The notes: generated from the letters alone by a model not told the origin. A DNA stretch of 34,438 bases from JBOCEF01 sp047610385 (GCA_047610385.1 JBLGAC010000043.1:1-34438), one strand, 5' to 3'. Positions 15,370-23,437 are shown, counted from the stretch's first letter. A program made the numbers and translations.

Positions 15370-17610
15370 TCAGAACAGGCGTTGGGCGATGCGGTGAATC
15401 ACGCGGTTGCGGCTGATCATACGGCCAAGCCTTGTGTGCACGAAGAAATCGGACATGAAGGCCATCACCCCCATAATCCGGTGCTCACGCGCCTGACGCA
15501 CCCAATGAGGCTCTGCGCTCGGCACCTCTCCGTCGCGGTGGCCGCTGGGCTGGCCGGGGATGTGATAATTGGTGTTCGGCCCGTTGGCGTTCAGAAACGC
15601 AGCGATCTCAGCCCCGAACTGGTTGAAATAGGCGGCGTGCTTCAGGGCGATCTTTTCATAATTCACCTGCCACAGCCCCCGCTTGGACCGAAAGATTGAG
15701 GCATCCCTGATCCGGTATCGAAACAGCGGCGCTGGCAGCATCGCGCCCCTCAGCCCCGCCGCCATCAAGGATATCACTGATTCCCAATCGTCGAGGAACA
15801 TCCTCAGCGACGGATCGTGCTGCCCCGCCTCAAGGAACGCGGCGCGCCAATAAATCAGCCCCTGACAGTTGGTGAGGTTAAAGATCAGCTGGCTCGGCGG
15901 TTCGGGGTTCCAGGTGGACCAGACGCGGATCGTGGATCCGTCAGCGTCGCGGAAATCCTCATTCCAGGCGCCGACAAAGGCGAGGTTGTCATAGGAATTC
16001 AACACGTTGATCGCGCGCGAATAATAATCAGGGCAGACGATGTCATCTGCATCGAGCAGCGCCATCAAAGCGCCCGTCGCCGCCTTTGCGCCCTTGTTGC
16101 GGGCCGCCGCGACACCAGCATTGGCGCCGCGCAGCACGCGCAGGATGCGCCCCTCAGGCCAAGCAGCGGCCGCGGCTTCCAGCGATGTCAGCTTTTCGAC
16201 GCTGACCGGGTCGGTCGATCCGTCATCGACCAGAACAACCTCAACCTCAGGCCAGTCGCAGGCGAGAACGCTGGCCATCGTCTCATCAATGAAGGCGGCC
16301 ATGTTGAAATACGGGATGACGACCGACAGGCGGCCTGCGACGCCCCCGGCTTTCAGATCAGTCACATCGCGGGCAGGCCCAGCGATAAAGGGAAAGCTGC
16401 GCCGCACATCCCCGCGCGCTTTCAGATCGGCGAAAACCGCCATTTTCTGCGCCAGCACCGTGTCCGGATCGCAGGCGGCCTGCACAGCCTCGCGCGCCGC
16501 GCGGCCCATTTTGGCGCGGGCCTGCGGCGTCATGGCCGCGGCGGCGTGCAGGGCGGCGGCGGCGGCGTCTTCGTCCTCCATATCCACAACGATGGCCGAG
16601 ACGCCATGCTCCACAACCTCAAGATGTCCACCTTGGTTGTGCAGAATCGTGATCTGCCCTGCAGCCATGCTTTCCAGCACCGAATACGGGAAATTGTCGA
16701 ACAGCGACGGATGCACCTGCGCGATGGCGCGCCCAGCGTCACGGTCGATGCACGCGCGTGGAACTGCGCCGCACAGCTCCAACCGCCCGGCCTCGATCTC
16801 CGGCGCGAATCGGGTTTCCAGATGGCGACGCATCATGCCGCCTGAGGCCGCGAATTCCGTATCCCCGCCATACATTTTCAGGGGTGCGTCCAGCCCCATG
16901 CCCCAAGCGCGGCGCATGATGCGGGGCAGCCGCTCCGCCCCTTTCCAATACGCGAGGCGCGAGGCCATGTAGAAATGCTGCGGATCGGGCGCGTCAGCCT
17001 GGATCGGGCCGTCCGCCACTGCATAGGGGTTGCGGATGATGTGGGCGTTCAGGGGCTTGCCCAGATCCGCCTCCAACCGATCCACCAGCGCCTGACTGGG
17101 CGAAATCACCGCGTCGGCGGCCAGCAGGCAGAATTTCTCCATCACCCCGTGCCAATAGACCGGCAGTTGGAATGTCGGCTGATCGTTCAGCCGGTCGATC
17201 ATGTAGGTCGGCGTGTGCGCCAGCGTCACCACGGGCGTATCGGCAAAGGCCGGGTCGCCGGTCAGTCGCCGTTGCAGCACCATATACCCAAGGCCAAAGC
17301 CGTCGGGCGTCTCAATGACGTCGAATTTGCCATCGCGCGCGACCAGCGCTGCGGCGCGGTCGGCAATGTCCACGGAGGCCGCGGGCCAATGCCCGAACCA
17401 GTCGTATTCGCGCCGCGTGCCGGGCGCAAACCGCACGACATGCACGCCGTCAGCCCATTCATGCTGCCCTTCGGGCTGCGAGCCGTCGAGCACAAGCACC
17501 CAAACGTCATGCCCCTTGCCCGCATGGGCGCGGCAGACCTGCCCGAGATAGGTCGACAAGCCCCCCCCGAAACCGGGTGGAAATTCAAAAGTAAGATAGA
17601 GGATCCGCAT
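15370..17610 (-). CDS. Two-domain glycosyltransferase (GT4 + GT2)
   Basis: The 746-residue protein carries two glycosyltransferase domains. Residues 1-400 are a GT-B, GT4-type domain with the N-terminal loop FPPGFGGGLSTYL and the C-terminal donor-site segment NFPYSVLESMAAG (Glu313). Residues about 427-640 are a GT-A, GT2-type domain with VVIPYFNMAAFI, VDDGS (461-465) and the metal-binding DADD (520-523). No membrane helix is evident, so it should work in the cytoplasm, adding two sugars to a glycan such as capsule, LPS or exopolysaccharide. Donor and acceptor are unknown. The start at 17610 has GGAG 5 bases upstream. No other glycan gene is directly adjacent, so it may be a single-gene unit. 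Confidence 0.86.
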   Translation of the reverse strand: MRILYLTFEFPPGFGGGLSTYLGQVCRAHAGKGHDVWVLVLDGSQPEGQHEWADGVHVVRFAPGTRREYDWFGHWPAASVDIADRAAALVARDGKFDVIETPDGFGLGYMVLQRRLTGDPAFADTPVVTLAHTPTYMIDRLNDQPTFQLPVYWHGVMEKFCLLAADAVISPSQALVDRLEADLGKPLNAHIIRNPYAVADGPIQADAPDPQHFYMASRLAYWKGAERLPRIMRRAWGMGLDAPLKMYGGDTEFAASGGMMRRHLETRFAPEIEAGRLELCGAVPRACIDRDAGRAIAQVHPSLFDNFPYSVLESMAAGQITILHNQGGHLEVVEHGVSAIVVDMEDEDAAAAALHAAAAMTPQARAKMGRAAREAVQAACDPDTVLAQKMAVFADLKARGDVRRSFPFIAGPARDVTDLKAGGVAGRLSVVIPYFNMAAFIDETMASVLACDWPEVEVVLVDDGSTDPVSVEKLTSLEAAAAAWPEGRILRVLRGANAGVAAARNKGAKAATGALMALLDADDIVCPDYYSRAINVLNSYDNLAFVGAWNEDFRDADGSTIRVWSTWNPEPPSQLIFNLTNCQGLIYWRAAFLEAGQHDPSLRMFLDDWESVISLMAAGLRGAMLPAPLFRYRIRDASIFRSKRGLWQVNYEKIALKHAAYFNQFGAEIAAFLNANGPNTNYHIPGQPSGHRDGEVPSAEPHWVRQAREHRIMGVMAFMSDFFVHTRLGRMISRNRVIHRIAQRLF

Positions 17611-17748
17611 TCAGGCTCCGATCCATGGCTTGCCTGCGCTTCGGGCAGGCGGGGCCAGCATCGGGGTGCGGAGTTTCATCTTGGTTAAAGAATTGCGTCG
17701 ATCCCGAAGGCCTCGCGGGCGCGCAGTGGGGTGGGGGCAAAAACGCTC

Positions 17749-17776
17749 TTGCGTCGGGGGAACAAATCCATAATAA
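17749..17776 (+). promoter_or_regulatory. Possible promoter of first tRNA-Gly gene
   Basis: TTGCGT (17749-17754) and TAATAA (17771-17776) are spaced by 16 bases and lie 20 bases before the first tRNA-Gly gene. Both hexamers are imperfect, so the call is tentative. Confidence 0.35.
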
Positions 17777-17796
17777 CCCGCTCCACGCAAGGGATC

Positions 17797-17871
17797 GCGG
17801 GCGTAGCTCAGGGGTAGAGCATAACCTTGCCAAGGTTAGGGTCGGGCGTTCGAATCGCCTCGCCCGCTCCA
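17797..17871 (+). tRNA. tRNA-Gly (GCC), copy 1
   Basis: The 75-base gene folds as a standard cloverleaf. The acceptor GCGGGCG pairs with CGCCCGC, the anticodon loop is TTGCCAA with anticodon GCC, the T loop is TTCGAAT, and the 3' end carries encoded CCA. It reads glycine codons GGC and GGU. A terminator follows directly, and an identical copy lies 120 bases downstream. Confidence 0.97.
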
Positions 17872-17882
17872 TTGCGGCGATC

Positions 17883-17910
17883 AAAAGGCCGGCCCTCGGG
17901 TCGGCCTTTT
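17883..17910 (+). terminator. Terminator after first tRNA-Gly
   Basis: The arms AAAAGGCCG (17883-17891) and CGGCCTTTT (17902-17910) pair perfectly around a 10-base loop and end in four T residues, 11 bases after the tRNA. It separates the two tRNA genes into independent transcripts. Confidence 0.85.
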
Positions 17911-17949
17911 GCATTTCGGGATCCGCAATGGGTTGGCGCGAAAACCCCC

Positions 17950-17976
17950 TTGCACCGCCCCGCGAAATCCTTATAC
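17950..17976 (+). promoter_or_regulatory. Possible promoter of second tRNA-Gly gene
   Basis: TTGCAC (17950-17955) and TTATAC (17971-17976) lie 15 bases apart and 15 bases before the second tRNA. The spacer is short for a standard promoter, so this is tentative. It fits the terminator upstream, which would require a second promoter. Confidence 0.35.
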
Positions 17977-17991
17977 GAACTCTCACGGAGC

Positions 17992-18066
17992 GCGGGCGTA
18001 GCTCAGGGGTAGAGCATAACCTTGCCAAGGTTAGGGTCGGGCGTTCGAATCGCCTCGCCCGCTCCA
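17992..18066 (+). tRNA. tRNA-Gly (GCC), copy 2
   Basis: This gene is identical over all 75 bases to the copy at 17797-17871, including encoded CCA and anticodon GCC. The flanks differ, so it is an older duplication or one kept identical by gene conversion. A CCGCC/GGCGG hairpin (18068-18080) and a strong terminator follow. Confidence 0.97.
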
Positions 18067-18086
18067 TCCGCCTTAGGCGGAAGCAT

Positions 18087-18116
18087 AAAAGGCCGGACCT
18101 CAGGGTCCGGCCTTTT
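18087..18116 (+). terminator. Terminator after second tRNA-Gly, overlapping the DUF2306 gene end
   Basis: Perfect 13-base arms (AAAAGGCCGGACC at 18087-18099 against 18104-18116) with a 4-base loop run into four T residues. The reverse strand also ends in T residues, so it can work in both directions. Its right arm forms the last codons of the converging DUF2306 gene. Confidence 0.9.
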
Positions 18117-18705
18117 CGCGTCTCAGCACCCATTCGGCCACGATCAGGTTGGGGATCCAGCACAGCCAAGCGATGGCGGGATACGCCGCATCAAAAGGCA
18201 ATCCGAACGCCATTGGGCCAACCGGCAGCATCAGCCGCAGCGTCACCCCCGCCAGCGTCAGCGCGGCGGTGCGGATCATCCAGGCGCGGTGATCGGCCAG
18301 CCGTCCGCGCATCGCCTGCGCCACACCCATGACCATGCACGCCACCCAGACCACGGCCAGCAGCGCGAATCCCCAGGCCGCCACCGGCCCCGCATTTGTG
18401 CCGATCGCCATGGACAGCCCGCCGATCCCCGACAGCGCAATTGCCACCGCTGAAACCCGCCCCATCCACCGATGCAGATCGGGCCTGCGCCTCCGCAGCC
18501 CCGCCGACAGTTGGAATGGCGTGAGCGCAAGCGCCACCGGTGCCAGCCCCACATGGGCAAAGAACGCCACCCGCCGTTCCTGCGCGTGGTAGGCGACAAA
18601 TTCCATCGTCTGTTCAACGCCCCCGAACATGAAGCGCCATGACGACAGCGCGATGAGCAATGAGAGCGTCCAGAAGACGGGTTGGGAAAATCTGGCGGCG
18701 GGCAT
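18100..18705 (-). CDS. DUF2306 family membrane protein
   Basis: The 201-residue protein has about five or six hydrophobic helices and the DUF2306 pattern, a family of predicted membrane proteins of unknown function. The N-terminal helix is FWTLSLLIALSSWRFMF. Later helices lie around VGLAPVALALTPFQL, AAWGFALLAVVWVACMVMG and AAYPAIAWLCWIPNLIV. Conserved polar residues sit at membrane edges (LHRWMGRVSA and DHRAWMIRTAAL) and could bind heme or another cofactor. The start at 18705 is the first ATG. It is divergent from a TetR regulator with an 86-base gap holding two operator-like palindromes, so that regulator probably represses it. Its 3' end shares a terminator with the tRNA-Gly gene. Confidence 0.82.
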   Translation of the reverse strand: MPAARFSQPVFWTLSLLIALSSWRFMFGGVEQTMEFVAYHAQERRVAFFAHVGLAPVALALTPFQLSAGLRRRRPDLHRWMGRVSAVAIALSGIGGLSMAIGTNAGPVAAWGFALLAVVWVACMVMGVAQAMRGRLADHRAWMIRTAALTLAGVTLRLMLPVGPMAFGLPFDAAYPAIAWLCWIPNLIVAEWVLRREKAGP

Positions 18706-18729
18706 GAGGCAGGTCTCCGATCAGGGTTG

Positions 18730-18769
18730 CTTGACAGTGTAAAGTAAGCAAGTGCTTGACAGTGTCAAG
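18730..18769. promoter_or_regulatory. Twin operator candidates for the TetR regulator
   Basis: CTTGACA-G-TGTCAAG (18755-18769) is a perfect palindrome of two 7-base arms. A second site, CTTGACA-G-TGTAAAG (18730-18744), is the same with one mismatch. Their starts are 25 bases apart, and both lie between the divergent DUF2306 and TetR genes. The sites contain TTGACA, so a bound repressor would cover a likely -35 element. This is the classic layout for TetR-type autoregulation. Confidence 0.72.
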
Positions 18770-18791
18770 GCGCGCAGCCACATGTGAATGC

Positions 18792-19379
18792 ATGAACAGG
18801 CAAACCCCTTCCCCCCTGCGCGACGCGTTGATCGACGCGGGCTGCGCACTTTTGTCCGAAGGCGGGCTGGAGGCGCTGACCCTGCGCCGCTGCGCAGCGC
18901 GCGCGGGCGTCAGCCATGCCGCCCCGGCCCATCACTTTGATGGCCTGCCCGGCCTTCTGGCCGCGATCGGACAGCGGGGTTTCACCCTGTTTGCCGACGC
19001 GATGGAGCATGAGGCCGCCTGCGCCGACACGCCCCGCGCGCGCCTGCACGCCATCTGCCGCGGGTATCTGCGCTTTGCGCAGAACCATGACGCGCTGTTC
19101 ACCCTGATGTTCAGCAAGGGCCGAAAGGTCGCCGCCCCCGATCCGGGCCTGCAACAGGCGGCGGCGCGCGCCTACGGCGTTTTGCAAGATGTCTGCGCAC
19201 CCTTTGTGCCCGAAGGCGTGGCGCATGAAGTGATTGAGGCGCAGGTCTGGTCCCTGATCCACGGCTACGCGTTCCTCGCCGTGTATGGCCAATTCGGCCC
19301 GAATGGCGGCCCCATCGGCGAGGCGGCGCATGCCAACGCGGTCATGGCCCTGCTGGACCAGATCGGCGAGGCCCCTTAG
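18792..19379 (+). CDS. TetR/AcrR family transcriptional regulator
   Basis: The 195-residue protein has an N-terminal TetR helix-turn-helix (about residues 9-55: LRDALIDAGCALLSEGGLEA, LTLRRCAARAGVSHAAPAHH, then FDGLPGLLAAIG). A helical ligand domain follows, with FAQNHDALFTLMFSKGR and EAQVWSLIHGYAFLAVYGQF. The ligand is unknown; the second domain resembles the 'WHG'-type C-terminal domain of one TetR subfamily. The start at 18792 is the ATG that gives a normal N-terminus; the upstream in-frame TTG lies inside the operator palindrome. The ribosome site is weak. Divergent arrangement with the DUF2306 gene and the palindromes between them suggest it represses that gene and itself. Confidence 0.88.
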   Translation: MNRQTPSPLRDALIDAGCALLSEGGLEALTLRRCAARAGVSHAAPAHHFDGLPGLLAAIGQRGFTLFADAMEHEAACADTPRARLHAICRGYLRFAQNHDALFTLMFSKGRKVAAPDPGLQQAAARAYGVLQDVCAPFVPEGVAHEVIEAQVWSLIHGYAFLAVYGQFGPNGGPIGEAAHANAVMALLDQIGEAP

Positions 19380-19560
19380 CGACACCGCACAGTCGCGTTC
19401 GCGATAGCGCGATGGCCCTGTCCGGGGTTATGAAGGGATCAGGCCCTCGGCGATGGCGTCGCCGAAGCGCGTGCGCGCGCCAGCCCGTCCCGTCCTGAAC
19501 GCCCGGATATGTACGCCCCACGGCATTAGCTGCGGGGCCCCATGGCCGGAGATTTCTCCC

Positions 19561-20772
19561 ATGACTGACACTCGTCCTGCGTTCCACCCGTTCCCCAACG
19601 GCCCCGACGCGCCGCTGCCGTTTGGCGCTGATGAATATGCCGCCCGCATCGCCGCCGCGCGCGATGAAATGGCCAAGGCTGGCTGTGATGCCGCGCTGTT
19701 CACCTCAATGCACAACATCGCGTACCTGTCGGGGTTTCTGTATTGCAGCTTCGGGCGGTCCTACGGGCTGGCGGTCACGGCCGACCGCGCGGTCCTGATT
19801 TCAGCCGCCATCGACGGTGGGCAGCCCGCGCGCCGGTCCGCGTTCGATCAGCTGACCTACACCGACTGGACCCGCGACAATTACTGGCGCGCGGTTAAAT
19901 CCGTGCTCGGCGCGCCAAAAACGCTGGGGATTGAAGGCGATCACCTGACGCTGGTGGGGGCGGCCAAGGCGGCAGAGTTCCTCGGCGCCCAGCACATCGA
20001 CATCGCGCCCGCGGTCATGTCCCGCCGCATGATCAAATCCCCGGCGGAAATCGCGCTGATCACCGCTGGCGCCAACACCGCCGACATCGGCGGCGAGGCG
20101 ATCCGCGATGCCATCCGCCTCGGCGCCCGCGAAATCGACATTGCCATGGCAGGCCGCGATGCGATGGAGCTGGAGATCGCCCGCCGCTTCCCGGACAGCG
20201 AACTGCGCGACAGCTGGGTGTGGTTCCAGTCCGGCCTCAACACCGACGGCGCCCACAACCCGGTGACCACGCGAAAGCTGGAGGGGGGGGACATCCTGTC
20301 GCTCAACACCTTCCCGATGATCTCAGCCTATTACACGGCGCTGGAGCGGACGCTGTTTCTGGGGGATCCAGACAAGGCGTCCTTGCGGATGTGGGAGGCG
20401 AACGTGGCCGCGCACGAACTGGGCCTGTCGCTGATCAAACCCGGCGCGACCTGCTCAGGCATCACGGCAGAGATCAACCGGTTCTACGAATCGGAGGGGC
20501 TGCTGCAATACCGGTCGTTCGGCTACGGCCATTCCTTTGGCGTCCTGTCGCATTATTACGGGCGCGAAGCAGGGCTGGAGCTGCGCGAAGACATCGACAC
20601 CGTGCTTGAGCCCGGCATGGTCGTGTCGATGGAGCCGATGCTGACCATCCCCGAAGGCACCCCCGGCGCCGGCGGCTACCGCGAACACGACATTCTGGTG
20701 ATCGGCGAGGATGACGTGGTGAACATCACCGGCTTTCCCTATGGGCCGGACCGCAACATCATCGCAGTGTGA
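19561..20772 (+). CDS. Creatinase (creatine amidinohydrolase)
   Basis: The product hydrolyses creatine to sarcosine and urea. It is a 'pita-bread' fold member of the M24 family that needs no metal. At 403 residues it matches the length of Pseudomonas putida creatinase and shares long segments with it: SFGRSYGLAVT, DGGQPARR, WFQSGLNTDGAHNPVTTRKL with catalytic His232 at the same number, TALERTLFL, FGYGHSFGVLSHYYGREAG, and VSMEPM. The start at 19561 has GGAGA about 9 bases upstream. The 181-base gap before it holds a 7-base hairpin (19447-19465) and no gene. Sarcosine oxidase, creatininase and urease genes are not in the window, so it stands alone here. Confidence 0.92.
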   Translation: MTDTRPAFHPFPNGPDAPLPFGADEYAARIAAARDEMAKAGCDAALFTSMHNIAYLSGFLYCSFGRSYGLAVTADRAVLISAAIDGGQPARRSAFDQLTYTDWTRDNYWRAVKSVLGAPKTLGIEGDHLTLVGAAKAAEFLGAQHIDIAPAVMSRRMIKSPAEIALITAGANTADIGGEAIRDAIRLGAREIDIAMAGRDAMELEIARRFPDSELRDSWVWFQSGLNTDGAHNPVTTRKLEGGDILSLNTFPMISAYYTALERTLFLGDPDKASLRMWEANVAAHELGLSLIKPGATCSGITAEINRFYESEGLLQYRSFGYGHSFGVLSHYYGREAGLELREDIDTVLEPGMVVSMEPMLTIPEGTPGAGGYREHDILVIGEDDVVNITGFPYGPDRNIIAV

Positions 20773-20874
20773 TAGCGGGCGGGGGCGCTGCGGCGCCCCC
20801 GCTGCCCTTGGGTCACCGTTGACGGCGCCGCAATTTCGCGCAGATGCTGTCCACGAAAACGGGAGGATCATATC

Positions 20875-21255
20875 ATGCGCAGTCTCATCACCATCGCGGC
20901 GGTTCTGGTCGCCGGCCAGGCGCTCGCGCAGGACGCAGGCGGGCTGTGGAAGACGCAGGTCTCCGACACAGGCAGCTACCTGCACGTCGCGGTTGGCCCC
21001 TGCGGCGACGACGCTGGCAAGACCTGCGGGATCATCACCGAGGCCTTCAACACCGAGGCCAAGGATCTGGTCGGCAAAGCGATCATCATGGGCATGGCAC
21101 CTGATGGCCCCGGCAAATGGGACGACGGCAAGATCTGGGCACCCGATGACGACAAGACCTACAGCGCAAACATGGCGCTGGAGGGTGAGGTGCTGAAGGT
21201 CGAAGGCTGCGTTCTGTTCTTCTGCCGCGGTCAGGACTGGACCCGCGTCAACTAG
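20875..21255 (+). CDS. Secreted DUF2147 domain protein
   Basis: The 126-residue product has a signal peptide (MRSLITIAAVLVAGQALA) and a DUF2147 domain. This family of small periplasmic or secreted beta-rich proteins has no established function. The GLWKTQVSDTGSYLHVAVGP start, the KIWAPDDDKTYSANMALEG middle and the VEGCVLFFCRGQDWTR end fit the family, as do the two cysteine pairs (CGDDAGKTC and CVLFFC). The start at 20875 has a strong GGGAGGATC site upstream. It follows creatinase with a 102-base gap and may have its own promoter. A 22-base perfect inverted repeat follows the gene. Confidence 0.85.
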   Translation: MRSLITIAAVLVAGQALAQDAGGLWKTQVSDTGSYLHVAVGPCGDDAGKTCGIITEAFNTEAKDLVGKAIIMGMAPDGPGKWDDGKIWAPDDDKTYSANMALEGEVLKVEGCVLFFCRGQDWTRVN

Positions 21256-21264
21256 GCCCCTGCC

Positions 21265-21313
21265 GGGGTTGCGCGGGTGGCGGAGGGCCAACCTCCGCCA
21301 CCCGCGCAACCCC
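21265..21313. repeat. Long perfect inverted repeat after the DUF2147 gene
   Basis: Two 22-base arms (21265-21286 and 21292-21313) pair without a mismatch around a 5-base loop, starting 10 bases after the DUF2147 stop. There is no T-tract. A second, short G6/C6 hairpin lies at 21373-21389 in the same 258-base gap, which otherwise holds no gene I can support. The repeat probably ends or protects the DUF2147 mRNA. Confidence 0.8.
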
Positions 21314-21513
21314 AGCGGCGACTGCCGCCGCGGGCCGGCGCACCGCAATGTCCGATCCCAAATGCGGCCCTTGGGGGGATTGACCCCCCTGCGGCCCGAC
21401 CGCCCCCCGACCGTTGCTGCGGCGGCAAGGGCGCGCTTGGGCGGTGCTGCAAATGTTGCACAAACCCCACCGTCTCATTGCCCCGGCCGGTATCGCCTGC
21501 GCTGGCGAGGGCC

Positions 21514-23232
21514 TCAGGCGATCATGATTTCCAACAGCGCACATCGCCCATCATCCACCGCCGCGATCGCGCGGGTCAGGGCGTCTGGCAGGGCGCCAGC
21601 GGTCTCCACCCTCTCCGCCCATGCACGCGAAGCTTTGGCGATCATCACCAGATCTGGCACCGGCTTCAGCGATGTCAGCGGCATCACGTTTGCCCGCGCC
21701 GCCGCTCCGCCTGGGTACATGCCAATCACGGACCCCCGCACGGCGCCCCATTCCTCGTTGTTCAGCACCAGGATCAGCATCGGGATCTTCATCGCCTCGG
21801 CGATCTGGTGACACGCCGCGGGGTTGGAGAAGAGATAACTGCCATCCCCCATGGTCGCGATCACCAGCCGATCCGGGTCCGTGATCTTCATGCCCATGCC
21901 CGCCGGGAACGACCAGCCGAGGCCGCCCGAATGCGGCTCCTGCCGCCACGCCCCGTGTTCCGTCAGGCCCAGCGGCGCCAGGGTCACGCCCAGTTCTGAC
22001 AGCACTGTGGCATTACGCCCACGGATCGCCTCACCCAGATGCAGGGCCACATGATCCTTGGTCATGCGCGGGCCTGTCCCGCCATCCTCCGCCCGCTTGC
22101 GCACCGCGGCGCGGTTGGCGTCCGAGGCGGCCTTGATCCGCGCCGCCCGCGCCGCCACTACAGGGCCGCGCACACGCAGCACCATTTCAGCAGCCAGCCC
22201 AGCGATGCCGTCAGACGTCTCACAGGCCACGGTCACGTGGCTTGCAAAATTGCGCACCGGGGCGCGGGCGAACAGCGGGTCCGGCCCCATCTGGATCACC
22301 TTCGCGCCCGGTGCCAGCGGATGCATTGACGGCCCCCAGGGCGCAAGACTGTCGAGCGACAGGATCACGTCCGCCTGCGCCAGCCACGGGCCTGGGTCGT
22401 CGCCGACATGCATCGGATGATCCTCAGCCAACGCCAGCGCGTTGTTCCACCAGCGGGCAACCGGCAGTGCCCAATCGCGGGTCAGGGCGGCCAATGCGTC
22501 AAACCCCGCCTTCGTGCCGCAACCGCGCTGCGCAATGATCAGCGGGCGCTCAGCCGTCGACAGCAGATCCGCGGCACGCGCGATGGCGTCCGGGTGCGGG
22601 GCGACGCGCACGGGTGCCATGCTGGGCGGGGCGGAAAGATCGAGCTGCGGCACCTCCTCGCACAGGATTTCGCGGGGCAGCGATAGATAGACCGGCCCCG
22701 GCGGCGCCGAACAGGCGATGGCAGCAGCGCGGTCCAGCATGTCCAGGATCTGCTCAGGAAAGCGCAGCTCATAATCCCATTTGGACACCTCACGCACCAA
22801 GGCGGTCTGGTCCCGCATCTCCTGCCCCCAGCCGATGGGCACGGTGCGCGACCCGAAGCGCCCGGCCTCGGTGGTCGGTGTGCGGCCCGACATCAGGATC
22901 AGCGGGGTGCGGTCCATGGCGGCGTTGATCGCCCCTGCCGCGCCGTTCGCCAGCCCGACATTGGTGTGCAGCATCACCGCCTGCGGCCCGCCGGTGACGT
23001 AATGCATGCCCTGCGCCATGCCCAGCGCGGCATGCTCATGCGGCACGATGATCGCGATTGGCAGGTCTTCGCCCGCCGCCGCAGCGCGGGCCAGACCTTC
23101 GATGATGGGCGGAAAATCGGTGCCCGAATTCACGAACACATGGGTCACGCCCAGCGCCTTCAGTCGCGCAAAAATCGCGCCCCCTGCCGTTGGCGCTTCA
23201 TTGCCCGCTTTCGTCCCGTCCATCACGCTCAT
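21514..23232 (-). CDS. Thiamine diphosphate-dependent enzyme, acetolactate synthase-like
   Basis: The 572-residue protein has the three-domain layout of the acetolactate synthase/pyruvate oxidase superfamily. The N-terminal Pyr domain has the activating Glu66 in VPHEHAALGMAQG. The middle domain follows, and then a C-terminal PP domain with the ThDP motif from GDGSYLF to VLNNEEWG. It is not a standard IlvB: the sequence around the substrate site (MYPGGAAARANVMPL) differs, and no small-subunit gene is nearby. The substrate is unknown; members of this branch are annotated only as 'thiamine pyrophosphate-requiring'. ATG 23232 is used; ATG 23223, with GGGGA 8 bases upstream, is equally possible. 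It lies downstream of the Lrp regulator in the same direction, 205 bases away. Confidence 0.82.
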   Translation of the reverse strand: MSVMDGTKAGNEAPTAGGAIFARLKALGVTHVFVNSGTDFPPIIEGLARAAAAGEDLPIAIIVPHEHAALGMAQGMHYVTGGPQAVMLHTNVGLANGAAGAINAAMDRTPLILMSGRTPTTEAGRFGSRTVPIGWGQEMRDQTALVREVSKWDYELRFPEQILDMLDRAAAIACSAPPGPVYLSLPREILCEEVPQLDLSAPPSMAPVRVAPHPDAIARAADLLSTAERPLIIAQRGCGTKAGFDALAALTRDWALPVARWWNNALALAEDHPMHVGDDPGPWLAQADVILSLDSLAPWGPSMHPLAPGAKVIQMGPDPLFARAPVRNFASHVTVACETSDGIAGLAAEMVLRVRGPVVAARAARIKAASDANRAAVRKRAEDGGTGPRMTKDHVALHLGEAIRGRNATVLSELGVTLAPLGLTEHGAWRQEPHSGGLGWSFPAGMGMKITDPDRLVIATMGDGSYLFSNPAACHQIAEAMKIPMLILVLNNEEWGAVRGSVIGMYPGGAAARANVMPLTSLKPVPDLVMIAKASRAWAERVETAGALPDALTRAIAAVDDGRCALLEIMIA

Positions 23233-23437
23233 CCCCGTCCATGCGACACGTCTTGGCCGAAACTGCGCCGGTGGCGTGGGCGGGGTCAAGGCAAGGCGCG
23301 CCACAGGGCACCCGACCGGCGAAATTCAGGCGGAACCGCAAGGCCGGGCGGTCTTTGCAACCCGGTGCCACCGCCCGCTCTCGCCGCGCGGGCGCGCCGG
23401 AGCAGCCGGGCGCAGCAGCGGTCGCGCGGTGCTTTGG

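Noticed and set aside
15817..16845. Plus-strand frames of more than 300 codons opposite the GT4-GT2 gene
   Set aside because: The minus-strand gene has clear motifs in order; the antisense frames have none and reflect codon bias.
17797..18116. Integration site of a genomic island at the tRNA-Gly genes
   Set aside because: No integrase, att-like partial tRNA repeat or foreign-looking gene is present next to them.
19561..20772. Xaa-Pro aminopeptidase
   Set aside because: It belongs to the same M24 superfamily, but length, His232 and long shared segments fit creatinase.
21514..23232. Acetolactate synthase large subunit (ilvB)
   Set aside because: Only the general ThDP fold matches; there is no ilvH neighbour and the substrate-site region differs.
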